From contig CM043942.1 of the NCBI GenBank assembly GCA_014529385.2, positions 108,313,141 to 108,377,140 of the forward strand: a stretch of 64,000 nucleotides of DNA. The letters run 5' to 3'. Below, one piece after another: positions 1-10,289 of the stretch. The first letter of the stretch is position 1. Every line of letters begins with the position of its first letter. The position numbers were made by a program, and so were the translations under genes. This stretch comes from Adiantum capillus-veneris (Eukaryota > Streptophyta > Polypodiopsida > Polypodiales > Pteridaceae). The notes under the pieces were generated by a model. The model did not search any database and was not told where the DNA came from. It was given only the letters and a program-made list of their open reading frames with translations.

Positions 1-15
1 CGCTTAGCGACTTTT

Positions 16-1185
16 GTGTTTCTTCTTGCCGAGGAGCCTGAAAGATCTGAGGTGAGTTTGCCTCATTTGCGCCTTGGGGGTGTCGTCAAGGACACAAAGG
101 AGCCCATTACAGTGCCCTGGGATGCAAGCAAAGAGGGCAATATTCTTGCCCTAACCTACCCAGGAGGTGTTATGGATGCCACCAAATCCATGGGTGATGA
201 GGGTGCAGAAGCATCCTTTAAGCCCGCTGCAGATGCGCCGGAGGAGACACTAACTCCGGAGGTTTTTTTTTTAACGCCTCTCCCCAATTGTCATAAATGG
301 GGAGGAATATTTGTTTTTACATGATCTTGAAAACACTTTTGACATCCGCATGGATGAGTGCCTGTCCATCTTCTGTGCCACTGTAGAGCCCTCTGCCATT
401 GACCCCTCCTCCGATCCACTGGATCGAAGCCTCCTACCCCTTGGAGAGAGTGTGGTAGATACAGTGGAGTTGGCAATGGTGGCGGTGATAGATGCACCGC
501 ACTCATCTGTGTCGGAGGATGAGTTTGTAGCTACACACGCATTGCTTGAAGCCCAACGCACTCCTATGCATGTTCATATAGATGAACTTGAGAGTGTCGC
601 TATGGCTCCCAATTCATCTATTTCTCTTGACAGCAAAAGGCATAAACGATGAGGACGACAAAAAACAAGAGGTATTAATAATTTTTTGTTTTGTGATTAC
701 GTTAATTTTTATTGTTGCATTCTAAAATCTTATTTACCTATTGATTTCTTTGTAGAATGTTGTGGAGCTGGATGAGCATGCAGGTCGGGGAGGAGATGGT
801 AGGCGCCAAGCTTTTGGATGGCAGTCATCCCTTGCGCATTACCTTGGCAAGCTCCCCAGGATGGCTTTGCGATAATCCACAAGGAGTACACTCCTTGTGG
901 TCAATTTTGGGTGTCAATGATGAAAGCAATGAGCTGCATCCTATGCCTGTCAACCATATCTCAAGCCTCCCAAGTTATTATCTTGTAAATAAATCTTTGG
1001 CCAGTGCTGCATTTGCAACACACATTCGTGGTCGTGTGCTTTGTAACGTGGCCTTAAGCCAAGCTGTAGGTCTAAGAAATGTGGAACAAATTTCTTCGGA
1101 TGTGCTGCACAAACAGCTTCCCTGCGCCCAAGAGCGCCGAGAAAACATTGCTTGCCATATCTTAGATGGCTCAAGCACTCAATAG
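16..1185 (+). pseudogene. Unassigned coding-like region with a probable intron
   Basis: I do not recognise this sequence. Open stretches at 16-324, 311-652 and 757-1185 use acidic, Ser/Pro-rich codons, but they lie in different frames. A plausible intron runs from a GTATTAA donor near 679 to a TTTCTTTGTAG acceptor ending at about 756, with a T-rich interior typical of plant introns. The three stretches do not join into one frame without further changes, so this is either a gene with introns I cannot place or a decayed gene. No domain, zinc finger or transposase motif is visible. The left end is cut by the window. Low confidence that it is functional. Confidence 0.22.
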
Positions 1186-1407
1186 CTGCATATATCTTGT
1201 AATTAACTCTTTCAAATTTGTAATGGGACATATCACATCTTTGTACTTTGCTATTTCAAATTTTGAATGGAACTTGATTTTAACTGTGAAATTCTGTATT
1301 GAGTTTATGGTACGATAGACAGTAGGTGATTGGTTCTATCTTGTGATATGATTGTGCAATTCTCTGAACCAAAATCAAGAGTTTTTTTTCCATATAAATA
1401 ACACCAT

Positions 1408-1615
1408 AAAGGCATAATATCATTGCATTTTTGTAAACCTAGCTTAGAAAAGGTTAAAAAAAGCTGTCTGGGGGCCTGCCACAAAGGCGCGCGAGAAGGC
1501 AAGTAACAGTTACTTTTGCCTTCTCGCGCGCCTCTACGGCAGGCCTCGAGACAGCTTTTGTTTACCTTCTCTAGGCTAGGTTTACAAAAATGCAATGATA
1601 TTATGCTTTTTTGGT
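1408..1615. repeat. Near-perfect inverted repeat (foldback hairpin), about 100-bp arms
   Basis: The left arm (about 1408-1507) and right arm (about 1509-1615) are reverse complements over about 100 bp with few mismatches. They meet at GTAACAGTTAC, so the loop is essentially absent. The arm bases contain a GC-rich block (CCTTCTCGCGCGCCT) and an AT-rich block around TGCAATGATATTATGC. Because of the symmetry both strands encode nearly the same peptide. No obvious target-site duplication is seen. It could be a foldback MITE or a young small-RNA hairpin locus. Confidence 0.85.
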
Positions 1616-1655
1616 TTTTCAATCAACCACACTCGATTGACAGCTCTTCTATCGA

Positions 1656-1658
<3 letters not shown>

Positions 1659-1688
<30 letters not shown>
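1659..1688. repeat. (CT)n microsatellite
   Basis: About 15 uninterrupted CT units just downstream of the foldback hairpin. Confidence 0.95.
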
Positions 1689-1692
<4 letters not shown>

Positions 1693-1815
1693 AGTTTTAC
1701 TCATATCACTTAAAACACAAATTTTCAGTACGATGGAAAAGAAATCACTAAAGCCACAACTCGTTATATTTGAAAAAGATATCTTTACATTGCCAAAATT
1801 TCATAAAAGTCAAAT

Positions 1816-2654
1816 TCAATCTCTCTCTCCTCTAATTCGATGCGCAAGAGCTATATCCTTGGAAATTATTTTCACCCGTTTTACATGAATAGCACACAAG
1901 TTAGTGTCTTCAAAAAGATAAATTAGTTGATATTCTGCCGCTTCTTGCAGAGCTTCTACGGCGATAACTTGAACTCGAAATGCCATTCAATAACTTTGGA
2001 TGATCTCTTTCACCAAACGTGCGAATGGTGCCTTGCAGATGAGAAGGTCTGAAGTTTTTTGATAGTGATGAATCTTTTGCAAGGCCTTTGGAATGCGTCG
2101 CTTCACAGCAAGAGCCCGTTGTTGAGGGATGGTAGGATCTGGGACATGGGCCTTGCGAGGGCGAACCCTGAAAAACTTTTTCTTTCTACAAGAGGGCTTG
2201 CGAGGAGGAGCTTTCGCATCTTCAAGGCCACCATGTGCTCCGACTGGCTCTTCAACTCCACCTTGCGCTCCAACTGGCTTGTCTTCTACATCCTCAAAAT
2301 CCTCTTCATTTAGTAACCCATGATCACGTCTAGGCTAATCTGACGGCAGAGCTCGAAGCCACGTGGCAATGTCTTCCCAGCCGGGACTCGATGATTGCTT
2401 GGGATCTCCTGTCCGCTCCATGGTGGGCTTTGTGCTTCGTTGTCCATCTTGGTTTCTGTGTCTGAAGTCACTACCCGTTTCTTCTTGCGTGAAGGTTGTC
2501 CATCTTGTTGCTCTTCACGTGACCATTCCCTCTCCATCTCTTCTAGGAGCTCTTGTTCATGTATCCAAGGTGGTTTTTGAGCACCTTGGACGGATGAGTG
2601 AGGGTGAGCAAAAAAAGGTTGATCTTTTCTTGCTGTTTGCTTTGTGTGTGCCAT
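1816..2654 (-). pseudogene. Histone H3-like gene or pseudogene with long inserted tail
   Basis: The ATG at 2652-2654 opens with MAHTKQTARK, nine of ten residues identical to the start of histone H3 (Arg2 replaced by His; Lys4 and Lys9 kept). A long non-H3 linker follows, rich in Glu, Arg and Lys. It contains an RKKKR cluster and an imperfect 10-residue tandem repeat (PVGAQGGVEE, PVGAHGGLED). The C-terminal part aligns with the H3 fold: [37 protein letters not shown] and RIRGER, ending at 1816. Canonical H3 is about 135 residues; this would be about 232. The first frame closes at 2310-2312. A phase-0 GT-AG intron at 2335-2474 would bridge the frames, but that stretch is not AT-rich. One in-frame TGA (1987-1989) falls between the helix 1 and helix 2 regions without disturbing the alignment. 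Loop 1 is not extended and the C-terminus is H3-like, so it is not a CENH3. Probably a decayed divergent H3 variant; function unknown. Confidence 0.8.
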
Positions 2655-2820
2655 ATTGTAAGAAGGGGCAAGATTGAAAATGAGACTCCCTCTTCTCTAA
2701 AGCCCCCTATTTTTAAAAAAATAGGTCTCTTCACACTTGATTAGGCCACTTAAAAAAACTCTTAATATCATCAAAATATTTATTAAAAAAATGGATAAAT
2801 GGAGAAGTATTATATGCAAC

Positions 2821-5543
2821 TCAACAAAGACATCTATAAACATAAACATTACATTGCATAGCATCATTTGTTTTACATGTGGGTAACCAACGTTTGCCCA
2901 CTCTATGGCGATTTTCACACCACCTAGTATGATTAAAGGGTCCGGTGGAGTCTCTCCATTTCTCTTTAGCAATAAGTCGAGATTGTCTCCTAACCTCCTT
3001 GGCAAGACTTGACTTTTGCGCTCGCTCTATGGCATGACATCTCCCCAAAGAACAACAAAAGAACCAATCAAACATCTCCTTCATGTAGTTGGATCTCGTA
3101 GTTCCACCACCGTGACGTGTATTTTTAAAGTAAACACCTTTGGCTCGATAATGTGATTTTTCCATTCCTTGACTGCTCCACATGTCTAATGAACCATATT
3201 TTGACATAAAGAATGCTCCATGCGCATACAAAACATGCTGCATCAAGAAAAAATGCTTAGATCAAATGAATGTTTATGTATAGAATCAAAATTTGAACTG
3301 AACAAAGTAACTTACCATGTAGTGTGTGATATTTCTCTCTCCCCACGCTTGCACAAATACTTTAGTGAAATTCGAAATGTGATCTTTGAACAAATTTTGT
3401 TGCTCGCTCGTGGTTTGGGGTTTCCACATGATTTGAAGCACTAACTCCAAGTGGTGCCACACTTGCCTACGCAGATTTACAAGCACGGGATTTGAATCTT
3501 GATTGGTCGTACACTTGCAAAGCGCTTTCCATAGCTCCCATGGAGCATCCTCCTCACCCCTGTCCTTTCTCATATCTGGTTTCTTGAAAAACCTACATGC
3601 TTTCACACCATTCATAGATACTTTTTGTGGAACTTCATGTATATTTTCCACCTCACCGATGATAGAAACATTGCCACCATGACATCCAATCAAATTTAGA
3701 TTTTCTTCAACTATTCCAATGGCTTCCACGGATCTGGAAAGTGGTTTTATTGTGAAAGCGTACTCTATGTGAAGCTTTAACAAGAGATCAAATATACGCA
3801 TAAAGGCATGCAAAGTGCAAAAGTGTACATTTGTAAGTGGAAAATTGATAATGGGATGCCATGTTTTATCTTTTGTCGACCGATTGGGGACCTCCATGAT
3901 AGGACACTTCAACACCGAGCACACCCAATCCCTTGCATCATCATCCATTGACCCTGTTGCCTGACTTCCCTTGACACTTTTCTTTGAAGACGTGGAGCCA
4001 CGAGTACTCTCCTTGTATCCTCATACACAATATAGACAAGGAAGAAGTGATGAAGCACCTTGTTTCCATCCAAGTATACATTTGATTGTTTTTAGATCAC
4101 CTCCTAAGTGCCACTCAACATCAAATGTACCTACTCCATCCACTTCTAGATTTTCTCCCTCTAGTTGTGCCTTAATAACCTCTGTGATCCACGGGATCAT
4201 AGAGAAGACCCATGCCAGCACCTCATGAGTCTCTTTCGGAACTTCAAAAGCTCCTAACCACCATATTTCATTTTCCGATTGTACACTAAATGATGGTTCC
4301 TGAGAATGATCAACGACAACATCAACTTTTGCAAAAAACATTGCCTCATTCATGAGTGTCACACTCATACGTTCCAATCTTCGTCCTTTGACAATTTGAC
4401 ATTCATCTAGCTTAAGAATAAATATGAGCTTCTCTCCAAGTACTGAAACAACACAGGAATTGAATTGTTATACTAAATGATATTCAATACAAATAAAAAA
4501 TGACATTACAATTTGTATTACCTTGTGAAGACAAAGCATAAAATTTAACCATAGCTTGTTGTAGTCGTTTCAAGCCAACAAAAATATTGTTGAATTGATG
4601 ATAACTAAAAGACTTTGCCCCATTAGGAATAGTATTGCCTCCCTTTATATTACCACGTGACTTGGCACTTGTGGAAGAGTACATCATGGATCCTTCAATG
4701 TGTTTGTATTCGCCAAGGGATTCCCGAACAAGATCATTGTTTGCCTTTTTTGCAAGTCGGACCCTATGTGGAATAGGAATCAAATTCTCGGTGATGCCTT
4801 GCTCTCGTAATGCATCTTTCATCAATCCATGAAGTGCATGGTATGCATTTGTGCTGATCCCAACCTCATCACGAGCTCTTTGGACATCACCCTGAGACAC
4901 AAGGTTAGAGATCTCCTTTGTGATGGTATCTTTCATGAACACTGTGAATTAAAAAAAAATAACCTGGTTGCCGTGATCCGCTTCTTACGTGCCCCTCCAT
5001 TAGAGGCTAAGTTTTCAATGGAAGAGAACTCCCTCTTACGCTCACGCATGCCAAATGGAGTGGCTTTTAGGTGCATCATTGCAATCTGTAGCTTAATTAC
5101 CTCTATTTTTGTAGCTTTCATCTCCTCTTTAAGATCTTTGAGTTGTTTCTCTGTGGAATGTAGTTGTTGTTGGAGATTTGTGGAATGAATATGTAACACT
5201 TGACATTGTTGTCGGAAATATGCCGACGCACCTGCGTGATTGGAGTCCAATCTCTTACAATACCCAAGAAGACCACGTTCTCCTTCTCCCATAAATTTGA
5301 TTAAGCTTGGGAGTGTACGGAATGTCGGATGACAGCCCACGAGCGGATCTTTTGGATACAACCCTCCATCAAGCCACAAGTCAACATTGGTTTCTCCTCG
5401 AAACCGTCGTACAGATGCCGGTTGAGATGCTTTCTCATCTTTTTTTTTGTGGGAGCAAATTCGATCGGTAGACGCAGACTGACATTAGTTGACCTAGTAG
5501 ATGACGTTGCAGGTGATTCATTGGTTATGCTGCGAAGAGACAT
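2821..5543 (-). pseudogene. Unrecognised four-exon gene, two disabling changes
   Basis: A consistent gene model can be read on the minus strand: exon 1 5543-4989, exon 2 4941-4522, exon 3 4442-3316, exon 4 3237-2821. The introns are GT-AG with compatible phases (47, 79 and 78 nt). The sum gives about 839 residues once one base is added at the A9 run (5440-5448 on the plus strand), where the frame slips. Exon 3 carries one in-frame TGA at 4021-4023. Visible features are a Lys-rich N terminus, a predicted coiled coil with leucines and glutamines (about 5085-5200), a WHLGGDLK...CLYC segment before the stop, an HGGNV segment, and a C-terminal GSLDMWSSQGMEKSHY followed by KNTRHGGG. These blocks look like an anciently conserved protein, perhaps transposase-derived, but I cannot name the family. 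It lies 166 bp upstream of the H3-like gene on the same strand. Confidence 0.6.
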
Positions 5544-5575
5544 GGTGGAAAGTTATGATGGGGAAAAAAATCGAT

Positions 5576-5805
5576 AAGATATACTTTTTGGGATAAACAG
5601 ACAATTTTTGGGATAAAAAGACTTAAAAATATATTTTTTCATATGTAGACATATATAGGTTCAATTTTTGAGCTCAAAGGAGGGAAATTTGGACGTTTTG
5701 ATGATGTGGCATTATCTATTTATTTTTGGAATTAATGTAGAGAGGGACCTAAGAAATTTTAGTTTTGGAGCTTATAAAAGCTAGATTCTTCTAAAACAAT
5801 ACTGT

Positions 5806-5843
<38 letters not shown>

Positions 5844-6026
5844 ACCTTTTAAAGCTTAAAAGATCCATTTTGAAGATTTTATTAAAAAATCATTTTTTGG
5901 GGTGAATTGACGCACGAGTTGAAAAGTGGAAGATGTCATAACTACTTACTCTCTTTGTGGAATTAATGTAGAGAGGACCCAAGGAATTTTAGATTTGGAG
6001 CTTATAAAAGCTAGATTCTTATATAA

Positions 6027-6096
<70 letters not shown>

Positions 6097-6565
6097 ACCT
6101 TTTGAAAACTTAAAAGATTCATTTTGAAGATTTTATAAAAAAATCATTTTTTTGGGGTGAATTGATGCACGAACTAAAAAGTGGATTTTGTCATAACTAC
6201 TTACTCTCTTTGTTTGGCGATAGGTAGAGAGAGAATGGTTCTTCTCTCTACTTTTACTCCTCTCTTTCTTTTTACCCCCCTCTCTCACCTACTTTATCCC
6301 CCTCTTCCTCTTACTTTACCACCCTCATTTCCTACTTTCCCCCCCTCTCCTATATAGAGAGAAGTTAGAGAGAGCTACAAAAGTAGCCCTATTTATTGTC
6401 TTTGTTCCCTCCATCCCCTACAAAATTAGCTTTAATCCCTTAAAATTAAGAATCCTTACATGGCCCCAAGGGGGTCCAATTTTTTTCTAATGATCTCATG
6501 AGACCCGTTGAAGGCATGTGGATCCCCTTGTTCTGTCTCTCTAGCTCAATAACCCTATGGATGAC
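5576..6565. repeat. Gene-free AT-rich stretch: tandem 230-260 bp unit with (TA)n cores, then a pyrimidine-rich tract
   Basis: Two direct copies of a unit (about 5700-5957 and 5958-6213) share blocks such as GGAATTAATGTAGAGAGG, GGAGCTTATAAAAGCTAGATTC and CATAACTACTTACTCTCTTTG. Each carries a pure TA run of different length (about 5805-5840 and 6030-6094). Then 6235-6380 is a strongly pyrimidine-biased strand (CT and poly-C blocks). No gene is seen. Confidence 0.85.
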
Positions 6566-7417
6566 CTAACAAACTCTTTGTTGTTGATCCTCTATACTAG
6601 TAGCACCCGTTGTGGATTGTAGGACATCTAACCAACCCACGTGATAGGTGTGACCTATGTATAGGTCGGTTAGAGTTTCCATTTGTAGCTCGTACTCCCA
6701 GTTCTCATTTAGGAATGCTCCATCTAGGATTGAGGTGCTAGGGGTGTTCTTTGAACTAGATGTAATGTGGCTCTCTATGGATTGACCCTTAGTGGTCGCT
6801 AATTCAGGAGCACTCGATTGCTCTCCTAAAAAGGATATTGACATAGAAGCTTTCACTTTTAACTCTCTTCGTTGCTCTGCCTTGCGTAAGCTCTTGATTT
6901 CCTTTCCCATGCCGCAATGATATACCGCTCAACCTCTTGCACTTCGGTAAGGCTTCTACCATCAAGCAATATAACATCGGAGGGGAATAGCTCTGAAGAG
7001 TCAGGGGGTTGCAGTGAATGGAGTATTCACGTGCATACTCTCCAGTTTCATGGGTCTACGTTGGTCATAAATGGTGACTTTACTTCCCCACCCCCCTCAT
7101 TTACATCATTAGTTCCATGTTCGGAGTGAGTGGCTCTACTAAAGGTTTCCTTCAAGCAGCTAAGCACACTCGGCCCAGACCGTGGGCCCATGGCATGCAT
7201 GTCTTGGCTTGAACTATCAGGATTAGACATTGGGTAACCCTCCATGATGTCTAGTCAGAGAAAGAGTCACTAGATGCAATATGTGGGCCTGAGTGGTACT
7301 ACCTTGGGTTCCCGCCGAGGGCCTAGAGCCTAAGGTAGAGGAATAATGAGTGCCCGTGTAAATAGAGACACTCTCAATGTGCTCGTCCTCTAGCACACGA
7401 CCAGAGCGTAGGTGCAT
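6566..7417 (-). pseudogene. Possible gag remnant of an old LTR retrotransposon (element C)
   Basis: Three open minus-strand fragments (7417-7223, 7245-7048, 6910-6566) lie in two frames. The first begins with MHLRSGRVLE, a basic start reminiscent of the start of some plant Ty3/Gypsy polyproteins. No zinc knuckle or capsid motif is visible. Its link to element C rests on orientation and distance: if element B is removed, this lies about 1 kb downstream of a tRNA-Asp-type primer site. It could equally be an unrelated decayed gene. Confidence 0.25.
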
Positions 7418-7805
7418 GTGACCTCAACACTCTAGAGGTGTTGGTGACTGCCCGTGAAGGCCGCTCACCTAGTTTTTTAGATGTTTACAACCTTTTTTTT
7501 TTGTATTTTTGGTCCCTTTTTTAAGCGAGCCACGAAATATGGCATATGATAGCTCAAAATAGGCATCTTGGCTAAAGGGATGGGTCGTGCTTTATAGCCC
7601 TCGATTCGGTTATGTACGGCCCTCGGAATCCTAAAACTAGTCTTTTCCTAGGTGAGGAGAGGGCTAGAATTAGTAAGTCCAAAGGGTGAGTGTGAAGGGG
7701 ATGGTGGAGAACTTGAGGAACTTGTACCACATACCCTCCCTTCACTTGAGATCCTAGTCTTTATATATAAGGTAGTGTGAGTAGTATATCATAGGACTGA
7801 GGACT

Positions 7806-7851
7806 AAGGCGTGGGCCTGGGCTTGGGCTCGGGCTCGGGCTCGGGCTCGAG
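7806..7851. repeat. GGGCTC-type hexanucleotide repeat
   Basis: A run of GGGCTT/GGGCTC units. The minus strand is C-rich and gives alternating Ala-Arg/Ala-Gln codons that should not be read as a gene. Confidence 0.85.
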
Positions 7852-7995
7852 AGAATGATCCCGATCCCTTCCTTTTAGGATAAGCTTTTTTAAATTTAAT
7901 TTTTGAAATTCTTTTTAGTCTCAATATTCTTGAGTGTTTTTTGGTTTTTTCCTTAACATTTTTTTTCAAAAAAAGTTTTTTTGGGGGATAATGTG

Positions 7996-8168
7996 TGTAG
8001 AGTGCGCAGGTGATGGAGAAGGTAGGAAAGAAGACTGCACACACACACACCAACACACATCGAGACACACACACACAATCGTTACCCTGCAGCAGCCATT
8101 CAACGAGCTGCTCTTCTCTTCTTCTCTTTTGAACTATTATCCAAAGTATATTTACAACATAGTATAGT
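7996..8168 (-). repeat. 3' LTR of element B, outer part
   Basis: Matches 17456-17626 almost base for base, including the CA-rich block and CTGCAGCAGCCATTC. It starts with TG directly after ATGTG. The remaining 58 bp of this LTR are at 12132-12189, beyond element A and one copy of its ATAGT duplication. Confidence 0.93.
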
Positions 8169-8357
8169 TGAAGGGGATCGGGGAGCACCACAGACAGAGA
8201 GTGAGAGAGAAGGAGACACACGACACACAGATATGGGTGGGGAGACTCAAAAGAGTGAGCAGCCCCCTATACACTTATGCTATGTATAAGGTATACAAGT
8301 CAGTGGGCGCCCAGACTCTGGGCGGCCGGGCAAGGCAAAGGCGCCTATACCCCAACA
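8169..8357 (-). repeat. 3' LTR of element A
   Basis: 189 bp, TG...CA, read as identical to 11938-12126. Contains the palindrome CGCCCAGACTCTGGGCG. Confidence 0.95.
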
Positions 8358-8435
8358 ACCTCCCACTTAAAGGCGAATGTGCCTTTAAGCAAGAGAATCA
8401 GTCTAAAGACTACAAAAGGCGAGAGAAAACCGCTC

Positions 8436-10289
8436 TCAACCGATGCCCACTGGCTGGCTGTGATCGTGTGCATCCGGCTGTCCTGCTCCCGTGTAAGTCC
8501 ATACACCACCAGACGTACCGCACACGTACTGCAAGTATGTACGCAATACCTGCATATCTCCCTCGTGCACTATGCCATCATCAGTCAACAAACGACTGAC
8601 AACCCCAACTGCAAATGCTCCCACTACAGCTGCGATATCTGGTCTCAAGATCAGCATCTCATACATGAGACCACTGAATGCCGATGCAATGCTAGCGGGC
8701 CCTGCTAGCTCTATGGAGCATGCATCAACATATATATCCCTGGCAATAGGCATCTCTGACTGACAAGGCGCGTCAGCCACATGCATCTCCTGACTGTCCT
8801 CAAAAGACGCATCAACCTGTCGTGCAACCTTAGAGCAAACCAGCTGCTCTAGGTGTCTGCTGGAAGACATATCCTGCACAACTATATCCCCATGCTCACT
8901 GTCGAGCATAGAAAGGAATGACTGCATAATCGCTGACATCTCAGCCTCCTCTGCAATCATCCACTGCAAACATGACCACTCAATCTGCTGTGACTCACTA
9001 GAGCTCTCATGCTCTAACTCCGTATGCATAGACTCTTGCACAACGTCCTCCAGTTGTGACTCACTAGAGCAAGATCGCTCTACCTGTCTATCCTGCATAG
9101 AAGTATCTCGCACAACTGACTCTCTGCTTTGCTCAGTCACTAGCAAAGCATGCATGTCTGACTCTGTCACCTCTCTGTGTGACTGCTCAAGTCGTGCCCC
9201 AACTGTGTGCACAACGAGCTCACTACTCTGCACTCCATGCAAAGCACCTTGCAACCCATGAGCAAAAGAGACTCGCCTGCTCTCTCGCTCTCTACCTGGC
9301 TGTATGATCACAGAGACAGCACCGTCTCTCGCGTGATCCACATGCAATGGGTAACGTGTACCACTCCTGGCACCTCTCGCAATCACTAGCGAACCCAAAT
9401 GCATCACAAAATCTCGCTCTCGTAGCGAAATCTGACATCCACTATCCCGTAACTGTCTGATTGAGATCAAATCCCGTCTCAAATCTGGCACATAACGCAC
9501 ATGACGTAGGGTAAATCTCATACCACTAGGCAAGGACAAACATACGTCTCCTGCACCCTCAATGTCATACACAACACCATCAGCCATGTGCACACAACCA
9601 AGTCTCCCACTAGAAAACGTGCTAAACCACTCACGATGCGACGTGACATGGAATGTAGCATCTGAATCTAGTAACCAATGTGAAGACAATGTGCAATCTG
9701 ATATGCAATCCGTAGACATAAGTTCGTCTGAAGACAAGCTAGATGTAAATGTGACATCGCCGTCACAAGCATACTCAGTAACCACCGTACTGATCTCACT
9801 AGCATCTGTCATGCCCAAATCTGCATCACGCATCTGTCGCCTCTGTTGTCTCAAACGCCTGAAACATCGACGCCTAATGTGCCCTTTGTGTCCACAATGC
9901 CAACATGTCAAGTCTCTATGTCGTCGAGACTTGCGTGTGGGACCAATCTCTCCCATGGACATAGAAGTGGGACTAGACTTCCCTGTAGACATGGATGTCC
10001 CGTACATAGTATGTAAACTCTGCCATAAAGCATGAGTTGTAGTCTCCCTCGAGACCTGCCAGTAAACAGACTCAACCAGATGCAAACGAATCGTAGACAT
10101 TGCTAACTCATCAAGATCCTGCCAATCATCATCACTCATAGACTTGGGCTTCGCCGATAAACCACGCAAGGGTTTATCCTGCCCCAAATCTGTCAATGCA
10201 ACAAGCATATGTTCCTTCCAAGCAACAAAATCTGTACCATCAAATTGTGTCAGACCATAACGCTGGAAGTCAAATGAAAAATCAGCCAT
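8436..10289 (-). CDS. Gag-protease-like protein fused to a reverse-transcriptase tail (element A)
   Basis: 617 residues from MADFSFDFQ. I chose this ATG because the second copy at 52878 starts identically. Residues 1-100 resemble a Copia Gag N terminus (DFVAWKEHML, STIRLHLVES). A CX2CX4HX4C zinc knuckle is at 129-142 (CWHCGHKGHIRRRC). A Copia protease-type segment HWLLDSDATFHVTSH follows near 204-218, but the usual active-site DSG reads DSD. Next comes a GAG-pre-integrase-like stretch (RHVRYVPDLRRDLIS). The middle is a Ser/Glu/Gln-rich region with no domain I recognise. The last 80 residues (GLMYEMLILRPDIAAVV ... YLQYVCGTSGG) resemble the end of Copia reverse transcriptase. Integrase and the catalytic RT core are missing. 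The frame is fully open, which suggests recent selection or recent copying. Confidence 0.82.
   Translation of the reverse strand: MADFSFDFQRYGLTQFDGTDFVAWKEHMLVALTDLGQDKPLRGLSAKPKSMSDDDWQDLDELAMSTIRLHLVESVYWQVSRETTTHALWQSLHTMYGTSMSTGKSSPTSMSMGEIGPTRKSRRHRDLTCWHCGHKGHIRRRCFRRLRQQRRQMRDADLGMTDASEISTVVTEYACDGDVTFTSSLSSDELMSTDCISDCTLSSHWLLDSDATFHVTSHREWFSTFSSGRLGCVHMADGVVYDIEGAGDVCLSLPSGMRFTLRHVRYVPDLRRDLISIRQLRDSGCQISLRERDFVMHLGSLVIARGARSGTRYPLHVDHARDGAVSVIIQPGRERESRRVSFAHGLQGALHGVQSSELVVHTVGARLEQSHREVTESDMHALLVTEQSRESVVRDTSMQDRQVERSCSSESQLEDVVQESMHTELEHESSSESQQIEWSCLQWMIAEEAEMSAIMQSFLSMLDSEHGDIVVQDMSSSRHLEQLVCSKVARQVDASFEDSQEMHVADAPCQSEMPIARDIYVDACSIELAGPASIASAFSGLMYEMLILRPDIAAVVGAFAVGVVSRLLTDDGIVHEGDMQVLRTYLQYVCGTSGGVWTYTGAGQPDAHDHSQPVGIG

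Noticed and set aside
1816-2654. Reading the H3-like gene as a centromeric CENH3
   Set aside because: Loop 1 lacks the extra residues typical of plant CENH3, and the C terminus ([16 protein letters not shown]) and tail start follow canonical H3.
4942-4963. A 22-nt intron (GTTATT...CACAG) in the unknown gene
   Set aside because: Far too short to splice and it does not restore the frame; the 47-nt alternative does.
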